Source: Nitrospira sp. ST-bin5
Lineage (GTDB): Bacteria > Nitrospirota > Nitrospiria > Nitrospirales > Nitrospiraceae
Reading direction: 5' to 3'
DNA: 64,000 nt
Assembly: GCA_002083555.1 (NCBI GenBank)
Contig: MSXN01000003.1
Coordinates: forward strand, 222,346 to 286,345
Below are positions 33,245-41,936 of this stretch, piece by piece. Position numbers and translations under genes: made by a program. Each line of letters opens with the position of its first letter. Position 1 is the stretch's first letter. The notes under the pieces are model-generated. The model saw only the letters and a list, made by a program, of their open reading frames with translations, searched no databases and was not told where the DNA came from.

Positions 33245-34498
33245 CTACGAGAGTTTCACCCGGCGAATTTTGTTCTCGCCGCGCTCGCAAATATAGAGAT
33301 GCCCCTGTGAGTCGAGCGTCAACCCGACCGGCGAATTGACCACAGCTTCGATACCCAACAATCCGTCGCCATGTTTCACCGTGCCGGCCGACTCTTTCGC
33401 GACAAACCGCGCGGCGCCGCACCCGCCCATATTCTTGTCTTCATAGCCGCTGTCGCCGTTGCCCGCCACCGTGGTGATCGTGCCGGTCACCGCATCGATC
33501 CTCCGCACGCGATGATTCATGGTATCGGCCACGTAGAGATTGTCTTCGGCATCGAACACGACGCCCTCGGGCGCATGCAGCATCGACTTCACGGCCGGCT
33601 TATCGTCGCCGTCATAGCCATACCGACAGATCCCCGCCACCGTGGAAATGATCCCGGTCTGCATGTCGATCTTTCTCACGCGATTACTGCCCTTATCCAC
33701 GACGACGATGTTGCCCTTGCTATCGATAGCCATTCCCACGAGATCATAGAGGCGGGCTTCCGTTGCAGGTTTCCCGTCATCCAGGTACATCGAAAGATCC
33801 AACCCGTCCGAACAGACCGGCATCAGCCAGCCCTGATCGTCGCTAAAGTCGATGCCGATCGCATCGCCGGAAAGCACGACGAGACTGCGCGCCACCAGCG
33901 GCTGCTCACGCGACTCATCTTCCGCTGTCCAGGCACCGGCGACCGTAGTCACCATCCCGGTCCGCGCGTCGAACCTGCGCACCTTATGCGCCTGCGTATC
34001 GGCGATATACATGACATCGTCCCGATCGAATGCAATCGCGGCAGGCCAGGTCAGATTCACTTCAAGCGCCGGACCATCGCCATTGAACCCGTGCTGGCCG
34101 GTCCCGACGACGGTCGTGATAATACCGGTTTCCCGATCGACCCGGCGAATGCGGTTGCTGCCTGAATCACAAATGAAGAGGTTGTTCTGTGAGTCAAATG
34201 CGACATCCAGCGGCAGATACAGACCGGCTTCTCCGCAAGGCCCCTCATCGCCGCTGTAGCAGGTTTCCCCGATCCCGGCAAAATTGTGCAACGTGCCTTC
34301 GAGGATGTTGACCCGCCGGATACGATCGGACCCGGACTCGGCAAAGTAGAGCCACTTCTCTTCCTTGTCGAGTGCGACATGGTGAGGGAGGGGAATCCCC
34401 GCCTTCACCGCTCGCTTCCCGTCACCGGTACTCCGGGCTTTCCCGTTTCCCGCAAAGGTCTCGATATAGCCGCCGGCTAACTGCAGTTCTGTATCCAT
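33245..34498 (-). CDS. NHL-repeat beta-propeller protein
   Basis: The 417-residue product is built of about six NHL units: VALDKEEKWLYFAESGSDRIRRV, VAFDSQNNLFICDSGSNRIRRV, IAFDRDDVMYIADTQAHKVRRF and others, ending YICERGENKIRRVKL. Repeats alternate with TVAGxGxxGYxGD motifs. No signal peptide is seen. Such propellers usually serve as protein-binding platforms. It sits between tatA and the gamma-like protein and may belong to their operon. Confidence 0.88.
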   Translation of the reverse strand: MDTELQLAGGYIETFAGNGKARSTGDGKRAVKAGIPLPHHVALDKEEKWLYFAESGSDRIRRVNILEGTLHNFAGIGETCYSGDEGPCGEAGLYLPLDVAFDSQNNLFICDSGSNRIRRVDRETGIITTVVGTGQHGFNGDGPALEVNLTWPAAIAFDRDDVMYIADTQAHKVRRFDARTGMVTTVAGAWTAEDESREQPLVARSLVVLSGDAIGIDFSDDQGWLMPVCSDGLDLSMYLDDGKPATEARLYDLVGMAIDSKGNIVVVDKGSNRVRKIDMQTGIISTVAGICRYGYDGDDKPAVKSMLHAPEGVVFDAEDNLYVADTMNHRVRRIDAVTGTITTVAGNGDSGYEDKNMGGCGAARFVAKESAGTVKHGDGLLGIEAVVNSPVGLTLDSQGHLYICERGENKIRRVKLS

Positions 34499-34537
34499 AG
34501 ACGTCTGTGCGTCTCCACTTCACATCGGAAAGAAAGC

Positions 34538-34819
34538 TTACGCGCGCGAGGCCGGTTGCGCGACGGCAGCCGGCTGATCGACGGTCATCGATTGAACCGG
34601 AGCTGCGGTAATGGCCGGAGCCGTGGCCGCGGCTTGCTGCTGCGCGGCGAGTGCCTGGGCCTCGGCCTCGATGGCGTCGGCTTCATGCACGGACTTCTTG
34701 AAGCCCTTGATGGCTTTGCCCAATCCCTCGCCCAGCTGCGGCAACTTGCCGGCGCCGAAAATGATCAACACGATCACGAGAATGAGGATCAGCTCTGTGA
34801 ATCCAAGACTCCCAAACAT
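34538..34819 (-). CDS. tatA: Sec-independent translocase subunit TatA
   Basis: The 93-residue product has the TatA layout: short periplasmic N-terminus, one membrane helix (FTELILILVIVLIIFGAGKLP), then amphipathic LGEGLGKAIKGFKKSV and an Ala/Gln-rich tail. AAGGAG six bases before the ATG fixes the start. TatA forms the pore for folded, often cofactor-containing, proteins. Its place next to NXR-type accessory genes fits export of a molybdenum enzyme, but tatC is not in the window. Confidence 0.93.
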   Translation of the reverse strand: MFGSLGFTELILILVIVLIIFGAGKLPQLGEGLGKAIKGFKKSVHEADAIEAEAQALAAQQQAAATAPAITAAPVQSMTVDQPAAVAQPASRA

Positions 34820-34844
34820 GATGGACTCCTTCGTAAGGGGTAAA

Positions 34845-35657
34845 TCAGGATGCGGAACTCTCTTTGGCTTTCTTGGCAAACCGCTCTTTCAACCGCTTCC
34901 GCGCTTCTTCCGCCTGCTCGAACATTTTGCACTTGTCGTACACACTGATGAGATTGTAGTAGGCCAGCGGCTCATCGGGATTGTTCTCGACGGCGCTCTC
35001 CATCACCTTGATCGCCAGATCGGATTTCTTGTGATTCAGCGCGATCTCCATCAACTTGAAGCTGGCTTCCAGATGCGTGGGCTCGAGTTCGAGTGTGCGC
35101 ATGTAACACTGGATGCCCATATCGATCGTGTTGTAGTCGGACACCAGGGGATTATCCAGCTCCACATACACGCTGGCGAGATTGTACCAGGCGATCGGAT
35201 CTTCCGGCGTCATCTCGACGAGGCGCTCGTAGTAATCCTTGGCTTCCATGAACTTCTTCTTGTCCGCATAGACCCGACCAAGATTGAAGAGCGCCAGGAT
35301 GTCATGCGGGAACACATCGAGGGCATGCTTGAATTCAGCCTCGGCTTCGTCGGCCATGTTCTTCGTGGCGTAGATGGTCCCGAGATTCGAATAATACATG
35401 GCGAGCGAGCGATTCATCTCGGCGCGCAAGCCCTCGGCCATTTCGATCGACTTCTTGACTTCGATCAAAGCATCGTCCATCCGGCCTTTACTGAAGTACA
35501 ACTCGCCTAACCGGCAGCGAGCCTGGAAATCGTCGGGCTCCTCCGCCAGCAGCTTCTCGATCGCAAGGATTTCCTCGTCAGGCGAGAGCGGCTGATCTCC
35601 GGGATCCAGCGCGGTCGCCGTCTGCGTGGGTTCATTGCTTGGGTTCGTTGTGTCCAT
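34845..35657 (-). CDS. Tetratricopeptide-repeat protein
   Basis: The 270-residue product has about six TPR units: ARCRLGELYFSKGRMDDALIE, AMYYSNLGTIYATKNMADEAE, LFNLGRVYADKKKFMEAKDYY, AWYNLASVYVELDN and so on. It has no signal peptide and a Lys/Ala-rich C-terminus. AGGGG lies five bases before the ATG. It is a probable assembly scaffold; partners unknown. The gap to tatA is 25 bases on the same strand. Confidence 0.88.
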   Translation of the reverse strand: MDTTNPSNEPTQTATALDPGDQPLSPDEEILAIEKLLAEEPDDFQARCRLGELYFSKGRMDDALIEVKKSIEMAEGLRAEMNRSLAMYYSNLGTIYATKNMADEAEAEFKHALDVFPHDILALFNLGRVYADKKKFMEAKDYYERLVEMTPEDPIAWYNLASVYVELDNPLVSDYNTIDMGIQCYMRTLELEPTHLEASFKLMEIALNHKKSDLAIKVMESAVENNPDEPLAYYNLISVYDKCKMFEQAEEARKRLKERFAKKAKESSAS

Positions 35658-35684
35658 ACATGCCCCTGTGTTCAGTTGCGGTGA

Positions 35685-36803
35685 TTATACCTGTTCGGTT
35701 ACCAGGGCATCCGAAGAGCCCATGAGTGTATTCGCGGCGGTCGACGGAGACTCCGAGACCGCCGGTCTAACCCGATCCATCGTGAGCAGCATCACTCCCA
35801 GAATCACCATCAGCGTGAGATTGGAAAAAAGCAACGCGTACCCGGCAATAAACATCAGTCCGATCCCATACCCCGCCAGCCGCCCCATGTTGAGCAGCTT
35901 AATGACGGTGTAAGACCAACAGAGCAGCCCCCCCATATAAATGGCAAAGGGCAGATAGAAGGTATAGCCCATGCCGAACTGGAAAATCCACCCGATCCCC
36001 TGGGAAGCTTGCCGCACCCCGGATGCCAAGCCTGGATCATACAAGCCGAGCAGATAATCGGTAAAGATGAGGGTCGTGAAGATCGTCCCAGTCGTCGCCC
36101 AGAACCAGATCGCCCGGTTGCGCTGCACGCGGTTCTTCGTCCTGAGCGACAGCCCCTGGCCGTAGGCCACAAAGGTCAGAAAACTCGCCAATACCATCAA
36201 GGCTTCGCCGATCCGGTGAGCCTCATACACGAACGGCGGCGCGGCAACGGTATTTGCCACACTGTAGGCGGTCGAAAGAATCTGGTAATAGAGCCAGCCG
36301 GAAATGCCGAAGTAAAACGTCACCCCGAGAATCCGATGGGACCGCTGCTGCTGCGTCGAGACATACTCGAACATGAACAGCGTCAAGGCCAGAAAGGCGA
36401 TGACGTTATAGATCAATGACCCGACCATCCCGGAAGGCACCACCAAAAAGGCCGCGGTCAGGAGCAGTAGCAACACCACACAGCTCATCGCTACCTTGGC
36501 CATCCGGCTCACCTCCTGGCCGGCGCTTCGATTGACCATCGTCACACCCAGCGCGAGGAACAAGAGAATGGCCACGATATTGAGGAGCCATGTGCCGATC
36601 TCCGTCAGCGTCGTGAAGGTCGGGGTGATCCACGGATGCGCAACGGCCATCTTGCTCAGGTGCATCCCCAACCGTGAGACCAGGCGATAGAGCACCAGCT
36701 CCAAAAAGGAAGTGAGCAGGACGAGCTTGATCGTATATTCGAACATCGGGCCGTAATCGCTGATCCGGCCTGAAATTCGATCACTCATCGTTGCGATCTT
36801 CAT
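35685..36803 (-). CDS. Polytopic membrane protein of unknown function
   Basis: The roughly 372-residue product has about nine hydrophobic helices (for example FEYTIKLVLLTSFLELVLY, LNIVAILLFLALGVTMV, VVLLLLLTAAFLVVP, FWATTGTIFTTLIFTDYLLG). Several His and Arg residues in helices (HRIGEALMVLASF) could bind heme, but no motif is decisive. It lies between the radical SAM gene and the TPR gene, read together, and could be a membrane component of this nitrite-oxidation region. The start is chosen at the second ATG/GTG set; alternatives at 36809, 36815 and 36788 exist. Confidence 0.7.
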   Translation of the reverse strand: MKIATMSDRISGRISDYGPMFEYTIKLVLLTSFLELVLYRLVSRLGMHLSKMAVAHPWITPTFTTLTEIGTWLLNIVAILLFLALGVTMVNRSAGQEVSRMAKVAMSCVVLLLLLTAAFLVVPSGMVGSLIYNVIAFLALTLFMFEYVSTQQQRSHRILGVTFYFGISGWLYYQILSTAYSVANTVAAPPFVYEAHRIGEALMVLASFLTFVAYGQGLSLRTKNRVQRNRAIWFWATTGTIFTTLIFTDYLLGLYDPGLASGVRQASQGIGWIFQFGMGYTFYLPFAIYMGGLLCWSYTVIKLLNMGRLAGYGIGLMFIAGYALLFSNLTLMVILGVMLLTMDRVRPAVSESPSTAANTLMGSSDALVTEQV

Positions 36804-36894
36804 GCCCACTCGCACGCTCCAACCAGCAGGATCTGATTATAGCTGTCACCAAAAAACAGGGTCAATGCCGGGCCGCCACCATCGTCCAAGGACG

Positions 36895-38679
36895 CTAGGA
36901 CGCACTGATCGGCTGCGGCGCCTGGCCAGCCTGCGCCTTTTCATGGGCAATGTAGAGCAATCCATCCGCCATCGAGTAGTTGAACGGCAACTCACACACC
37001 ACTTCACTCACCCGTTCATAGACATGCTGATAGAGCTTTTCCGACTCGTCCGGCGTCATCCCCTCCTGCACCTCATAAAAGAAGCCCAGGCTCAGATCCT
37101 CTGCAGAGGGCCGCATGATTCTCCGTATCCCATACCCCCCTGGATCACTCATGATCGGGGCTTCCTTTTCAAGGTCAAACAGGCAGGGCTGGCAGGAGAA
37201 TCCGAACGACTCGTGCAACTTCTTGTTCTCCACGATGAAGTTCATCGTTTCCAGGGCTTCTTCTTCCTTCTCCGTAGGGAAGCCGACGATAATGTAGCAG
37301 TGGACCGCAATTCCCAAGTCCACACAGTCGTCGGCAATCCGCCGGACCCACTCCTGCTTGATGCCCTTCTTCATGAAATCCATGATGCGCTGATTGAAGG
37401 ATTCCAATCCGAACACAATCTTGAGACAACCGGCATCCCGCATGGACGTCAAGAGTTCGCGGGAGAGGTTCTTCTCAAACCGCATTTCGCAGGTCCACTT
37501 GATGTCCAGCTTCTGCTCCGTCATCTGCTGACAGAGCCGCTTGGTGGGTGCGAGCGCAAAACACTCGTCGGTAAAGAAGAAGTTCTTCGCCCCGTACCGC
37601 TCCTTGAGCCATTTCAGCTCTTCAATGGTCCGGCCGGGCTCTTTCTGCCTGAAATTCTGGTGATCGAGCGTGAGGGCACAGAAGGCGCAATCTTTGTAGT
37701 AGCACCCGCGCGAAAATTGGACCGGAAGGACCGGCTCCGGCGACAAATACTTGTCGAGCGGAAACCCGTCGTAGTTCGGCGCCGGCAGTTGGTTCACATT
37801 CTCAGAATAGAAAGGCTGATTGACTGTGATTTTCCCATTCTGGCGATAGATCAGATTCGGCACCTTGCTGAAATCTTTCTTCCCGGCCATCTGATTGACC
37901 AGTTCCAGCAACGCCGTCTCTCCCTCAAACACCACAATGTCGTCGGTGATATCGAAGAGGCTCGGACAGCGACGAATATTATCAACCAGGCGGGTGAAGA
38001 TACTGCCCCCGATCGTAATATGCAGGTCAGGAGCCGCTTCCTTGATCAACCGGCACAGCGTCAGGCCTGGAATAATCTGCGAAGTTGCCGTAATCGACAC
38101 TCCGATTATATCCGGGCGATCGTTCACGATGGACGGAATGAATTTCTCGCGGAACAGGCTGATATAGGGATTCTGCGCCTCATCCCGAATGACCTTCATA
38201 AGGTCTTTCGAGGAATAGATCGAATAATTGTTGAACTGATTGTCCACGACCGTCAGTCGAGTCGGGAAATACACCGACGATACCAACTCCAGCCATTTGT
38301 CGATCATGAAGAGACTGCCTCGATAGGCATCGAGATCATAAAACGCCTCGCTGCGCAGCGTCTCTTTTGCCAGTTCGACGCGATCGATCAAATAGGGGAA
38401 CCGATCGAGTGACTCCGCAATTTTGGCAGCGTGCTCGCGGCTTCCCGGACCAGTCTCTCCAGACGTGCTCTTTTCCAGCTCCCGCTGCTTTGTGAGCAAC
38501 TGCTCATGCACCTCTGCTCCGAAAGAGCGGGTCAGAAGTTGGTCGAGCAACTCGATTCCAAGATCCCGCTGAGAGACGTCTTTGACGCCGCCTTGGTGCA
38601 GGAATCCGGTGAGAGAAGGAAGACTGAGATACGGTTGAGAGGGATGCCAGGTAGGCGGAAACAACAACGAGACTTTCAT
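36895..38679 (-). CDS. B12-binding-type radical SAM protein
   Basis: The 594-residue product starts KVSLLFPPTWHPSQPYLSLP, as in the cobalamin-binding radical SAM family, and has a Rossmann-like middle (IIGVSITATSQIIPGLTL, DLHITIGGSIF). The cluster motif is SRGCYYKDCAFCAL: three Cys spaced CX4CX2C rather than the common CX3CX2C. A TIM barrel follows (FFFTDECFALAPTKRL, CLKIVFGLESFNQR, VHCYIIVGFPTEKEEE). Such enzymes methylate or rearrange unreactive carbon; the substrate is unknown. It is 218 bases after the nxrC-like stop, behind its terminator. Confidence 0.8.
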   Translation of the reverse strand: MKVSLLFPPTWHPSQPYLSLPSLTGFLHQGGVKDVSQRDLGIELLDQLLTRSFGAEVHEQLLTKQRELEKSTSGETGPGSREHAAKIAESLDRFPYLIDRVELAKETLRSEAFYDLDAYRGSLFMIDKWLELVSSVYFPTRLTVVDNQFNNYSIYSSKDLMKVIRDEAQNPYISLFREKFIPSIVNDRPDIIGVSITATSQIIPGLTLCRLIKEAAPDLHITIGGSIFTRLVDNIRRCPSLFDITDDIVVFEGETALLELVNQMAGKKDFSKVPNLIYRQNGKITVNQPFYSENVNQLPAPNYDGFPLDKYLSPEPVLPVQFSRGCYYKDCAFCALTLDHQNFRQKEPGRTIEELKWLKERYGAKNFFFTDECFALAPTKRLCQQMTEQKLDIKWTCEMRFEKNLSRELLTSMRDAGCLKIVFGLESFNQRIMDFMKKGIKQEWVRRIADDCVDLGIAVHCYIIVGFPTEKEEEALETMNFIVENKKLHESFGFSCQPCLFDLEKEAPIMSDPGGYGIRRIMRPSAEDLSLGFFYEVQEGMTPDESEKLYQHVYERVSEVVCELPFNYSMADGLLYIAHEKAQAGQAPQPISAS

Positions 38680-38829
38680 GGAAACCACTTTCTAATATCT
38701 TCGGAAAATCAGATAGTTTCGAATGATTTCACTGAATCGTTTATACACTCCCGTGTTCTTCATTTGCAACCCTGATGCATCGCACTTTGGAAAAGTGAAA
38801 TAGCCTCCTCCGCGATGCCGTAAACGTGC

Positions 38830-38883
38830 AAAAAAGAAAAAGCCCCGGGTCACTTCGCCATTCACATAGCGCAGACCCGGGGC
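38830..38883 (-). terminator. Rho-independent terminator of the nxrC-like gene
   Basis: On the minus strand GCCCCGGGTC and GACCCGGGGC form a perfect 10-bp GC stem, followed immediately by TTTTTCTTTTTT. It lies about 65 bases after the nxrC-like stop codon and separates it from the radical SAM gene. Confidence 0.85.
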
Positions 38884-38947
38884 CATTTTCTCACTTCACC
38901 TCAACGCGTTCAGCGATGAGCGATGGTCTCTCGTGAGACCGCTTCGC

Positions 38948-39901
38948 TCACGGAAGCTTGAGCGTGAACCAGGTGGAGAGCGCCTTCATACCGTTGCGCT
39001 CAATGTTGTTCCCATCCCACACTGCAAACGCGATGGGCACAGACATTCCCGCCTTGAACTGCGTATCGTTCGCATCGCTGGTCTCCAGGCTACGCTTGAT
39101 GACCACGCGCCAGGTCGGACCAGAGTAACCGCCACCCTTGACGGAGCCTGACGGCTCCCACACACCGTTCCCGAGCACATCCTGGTGGGCCTGAGTGGTG
39201 AGGGTGCTGAATCCGTTGGCATTCAGGTCTTCAACCGAGCTCACGCGGAGCGTCGGGTCGGACATGATGTTGCCGGACCAGATACCTGAATTGAATGGCC
39301 CAAGGCTCCGACCGATCCGATCAGGATAGGTCACGCCACCGGCCGGCTCTTCGAAATAGTAATCCCAGAAAATACCTGGGTACTGATCGTCCACGTCCCA
39401 CATGCCCGCGCTGTCCTTACCAAGGTCCTTCTGCCATTCTGCGTTCCACCGCCAGATGTTGGTGGTTCCGCCGGACTGGCCCATACACTGGAACGGTGGC
39501 GCACCTGACGTGGTGACCGGGAACATGATCGCAGCCTGGTCGCGGAAATCCTGCGGACCGATAGCTGTGTCATTCTTCGTCTGATCATTCCACTCCACGC
39601 GCAGGCCGAGCTCCTTACCGTTGCTCATCGCCTTCACGAACACCGACTTCACCGAGATGTTCGGGTGCATCGGGGTGGTGATCAGCTGACCGCTCAACGG
39701 AACGATTACACCAGGCACGCTTTCCCACACGGGGTTGGCGCCATCCATGGGAATCGGTCCCTTGACTGCCTTCGCCGGAATCGTGACCGGCTGGCTCACG
39801 GCCAAGGGCACTTGCCCGATCGTCAGCATGACGCCGACGACGAGGGCAGAGAGCAGAATGCCAAACACCAATTTCTTGTTGGTCGTCTGCACAACTCTCA
39901 T
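38948..39901 (-). CDS. nxrC: Nitrite oxidoreductase gamma-type heme-binding subunit
   Basis: The 317-residue product has a signal peptide (NKKLVFGILLSALVVGVML, then QVPLAVSQ-PV), then a type II DMSO-reductase-family gamma domain: VIVPLSGQLITTP, LRVEWNDQTKND, FQCMGQSGGTTNIWRWNAEW and TWRVVIKRSLE. Met of CMGQ and Lys of VVIKR are candidate heme b ligands by analogy with ethylbenzene dehydrogenase (Met/Lys). In Nitrospira such proteins are proposed NXR gamma subunits passing electrons from nitrite to cytochrome c. GGAGGG lies nine bases before the ATG at 39901. The TorD-like chaperone gene is directly upstream. The assignment as NXR subunit is by context. Confidence 0.8.
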   Translation of the reverse strand: MRVVQTTNKKLVFGILLSALVVGVMLTIGQVPLAVSQPVTIPAKAVKGPIPMDGANPVWESVPGVIVPLSGQLITTPMHPNISVKSVFVKAMSNGKELGLRVEWNDQTKNDTAIGPQDFRDQAAIMFPVTTSGAPPFQCMGQSGGTTNIWRWNAEWQKDLGKDSAGMWDVDDQYPGIFWDYYFEEPAGGVTYPDRIGRSLGPFNSGIWSGNIMSDPTLRVSSVEDLNANGFSTLTTQAHQDVLGNGVWEPSGSVKGGGYSGPTWRVVIKRSLETSDANDTQFKAGMSVPIAFAVWDGNNIERNGMKALSTWFTLKLP

Positions 39902-39990
39902 ACAGCTAATCCCTCCTCTCAAATTAATGATTAAATAACATCGCCCAAAATAACTACCGTCGAGAAAACTAGGAATAATTGCTCGAAACC

Positions 39991-40965
39991 TTACGCGGTT
40001 CCGACTGGTCCGCCCTCCTCCTTGTCCTTATCCTTGTCCTTCACATCCAGGAAGGACTGCGCGCCGACTTCGTTCAACAATACGCTGAGCTCATTCCCCT
40101 GATCCTGCGCACCGCATTCGTACGTCTGACCTTCAGGCGAATTAAAGGTCGCCGGACGATAATCTGTTTCCGTGTAGGGCTGCGGGGTGACCCCGAGGAA
40201 CGCGGTCTCGAATTCAATCCAATCAGAGGTCATATCCGCGACGATCTTGAACAGACCGGAATCTGACTTTTTCGTCAACATCCGGCAGAACAGAGGCACC
40301 CATCGCCCGATGTGATTTTTGACGAACTTTTTCTGTGCATCCACGACGATCTGCGTCTTGTCAGCACCGTCATGGCAACGGGAATAGGATTCTTTATAGG
40401 CCAGGAAATGCATGAACTCGAACTCGACGCTGAGATGGTCGAGCCGCTCATGAATATCCTTCGACAACTCAACGCCAAATGCCTTGTAGAAGCCGGCGAT
40501 GTCGCCCATGGTATGGGACTGCGCAAACACGTGATCATTACCGAAGAGGGTTTCGTAGGGAGGACAATCCAGCGTGATCACATTGCTGAACACACGCCGA
40601 TGCTCCGACTGCAGATCGCTCAACTGCCAGTTCACGCATTCTGAGGCCACCAGCTTCTCGACATTATCCAACTGTTTTTTCAAGGCCGCCAGTTTCAGCT
40701 TCGCACGATCTCCACCCTGATTGGCATCCAATGCCGCCTGGAGGGCATCCAATGCTGCACGACCGTCTTCAACAAATTCCCCACACTGCAAATAGTCAAG
40801 AAACTCCTCGTCTTCAGGATACAAAAGGCTCCATGAAACAAGGAGATACAGCTTGCTGCGATTGAGAGCTCGCTCGACCGCGGGAGAGTCTTTGATCGTC
40901 GGGGTATTAGGAATAACGGTAGCAGCGGTAGATGTTGCAGTCTGCACCGATTGTTTACTCGTCAT
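39991..40965 (-). CDS. TorD/NarJ-type molybdoenzyme chaperone
   Basis: The 324-residue product has a TorD-like helical core: NRSKLYLLVSWSLLYPEDEEFLDYL, SDLQSEHRRVFSN, CPPYETLFGNDHVFAQSHTMGDIAGFYKAFG and HLSVEFEFMHFLAYKE. These chaperones hold the catalytic subunit until the molybdenum cofactor is inserted and then allow Tat export. AGGAG nine bases before the ATG at 40965 sets the start. Its own promoter and a 7-base inverted repeat are visible upstream. It is probably the assembly factor for the NXR alpha subunit, encoded elsewhere. Confidence 0.82.
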   Translation of the reverse strand: MTSKQSVQTATSTAATVIPNTPTIKDSPAVERALNRSKLYLLVSWSLLYPEDEEFLDYLQCGEFVEDGRAALDALQAALDANQGGDRAKLKLAALKKQLDNVEKLVASECVNWQLSDLQSEHRRVFSNVITLDCPPYETLFGNDHVFAQSHTMGDIAGFYKAFGVELSKDIHERLDHLSVEFEFMHFLAYKESYSRCHDGADKTQIVVDAQKKFVKNHIGRWVPLFCRMLTKKSDSGLFKIVADMTSDWIEFETAFLGVTPQPYTETDYRPATFNSPEGQTYECGAQDQGNELSVLLNEVGAQSFLDVKDKDKDKEEGGPVGTA

Positions 40966-41058
40966 GACAATTGTCTCCTGGATGTGGGAATCAACCCAGG
41001 CCTCACAACTCACACAACTTCTGAACCAGCACTACTTCGACCTATCACGGGCCTGCGT

Positions 41059-41087
41059 ATGATAGGTAAAGGTCAAATGGATGTCAA
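41059..41087 (-). promoter_or_regulatory. Promoter of the chaperone-nxrC operon
   Basis: On the minus strand TTGACA (41082-41087), 17 bases, TATCAT (41059-41064): a near-consensus sigma-70 promoter about 95 bases before the chaperone ATG. The overlapping inverted repeat CCTATCA/TGATAGG (41041-41066) spans the -10 box and start region, suggesting an operator for an unknown repressor. Confidence 0.7.
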
Positions 41088-41200
41088 GCAAGAACTCGGA
41101 CCTCGATCCATAGATTTCATCCGGCTTAAGTTTTTATTAATTTCCTCTAGACATTTCAATTCCCCGCTTCAGGACAGTGGATTTCAACATCTTCCCACCG

Positions 41201-41803
41201 TCAATACCCGGCCAGTTGCCGCGCCGGCGTCACACGGATTGCCACATGATCATTGACAGTATGACAGATGTGTTCGCACATACCGCAACCCACACAACCC
41301 TCTGCGGATACCTCAAGCCGCATGGTCGAAAAATCCATCGATAAGACGTCAGCAGGACACTTCGAGACGCAGGCATGACACCCCTGCCCGGCCGTACAGA
41401 GCCGCTGAGACACCACCGCCACGCCGAGTCGAATATCCTGCTGCCGGTCAACCGGCCGCAACGCGTCAGTCGCACAGGCGGCAATGCAAGGGAGATCGTC
41501 ACATAAGAGACAGGGCGACCGGTCGGCAAAAATCACCGGGGTCCCGTCGCCGGCATGACAGGCAATCGCGCCCGGATCGCAGGCCTTGATGCAGTCGCCG
41601 CATTTCGTGCAACGATCTAGGAATACGACTTCTTCTACGGCCCCCGGCGGCCGAAGCCAATCCGTCCGCAAGGCCGGAGCCGGCGCTTCAGGGGCAGCAT
41701 CGACGTGCTTGGAAAACTCCTGCGCCGCCTTGGCGACAGACATCACGGAGTCTTTCAGAAAGTCCCGCCGGCCATATGAAGGATTAGAAGCCATGATGTT
41801 CAT
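41201..41803 (-). CDS. NapF/NapG-like ferredoxin with four [4Fe-4S] sites
   Basis: The 200-residue product has an N-terminal twin-arginine-like SYGRRDFLKDSVMSVAKAA, then four cysteine clusters: CTKCGDCIKAC, CLLCDDLPCIAAC, CTAGQGCHACVSKCP and CVGCGMCEHIC. This is the layout of NapF/NapG-type electron-transfer proteins. It may feed or accept electrons of the NXR system at the membrane. ATG at 41803 is used; another ATG three codons later is equal. It lies upstream of the chaperone but has its own promoter gap of 236 bases. Confidence 0.83.
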   Translation of the reverse strand: MNIMASNPSYGRRDFLKDSVMSVAKAAQEFSKHVDAAPEAPAPALRTDWLRPPGAVEEVVFLDRCTKCGDCIKACDPGAIACHAGDGTPVIFADRSPCLLCDDLPCIAACATDALRPVDRQQDIRLGVAVVSQRLCTAGQGCHACVSKCPADVLSMDFSTMRLEVSAEGCVGCGMCEHICHTVNDHVAIRVTPARQLAGY

Positions 41804-41810
41804 TGATTCA

Positions 41811-41935
41811 GCATATGGTCAAAACGCCTGTTCAACGAGGCCGCAGCAAGTGAAGGCCGACGCGTACCCTCTGAGGTACGTGGAAGCCTTGAACGATGCG
41901 AGAACGAAGCTGGCACACGTTTCCACCATCCTGCG
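41811..41935. repeat. Dispersed inverted-repeat element, copy 3
   Basis: It shares blocks AACGAGGCCGCAGCAAG, GAACGATGCGAGAACGAAGC and paired GCGTAC/GTAC stems with copies at 1526, 6943 and 52341, and has imperfect terminal inverted repeats (ATGGTCAAAACG near 41813, CGTTTCCACCAT near 41918). It fills the gap between the ferredoxin and the gene at 41937. Confidence 0.7.
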
Positions 41936-41936
41936 A

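Noticed and set aside
36802..38412. 536-codon open frame on the plus strand
   Set aside because: Antisense to the radical SAM gene, with no recognisable domain and biased His/Arg-rich composition.
38692..38886. 64-codon frame on the minus strand
   Set aside because: It reads through the arms and T-run of the terminator after the nxrC-like gene (the FFFF stretch), so it is not a gene.
32318..39901. Presence of the complete nitrite oxidoreductase
   Set aside because: Only gamma-type, chaperone and ferredoxin genes are seen; no molybdopterin-binding alpha or iron-sulfur beta subunit is encoded in the window.
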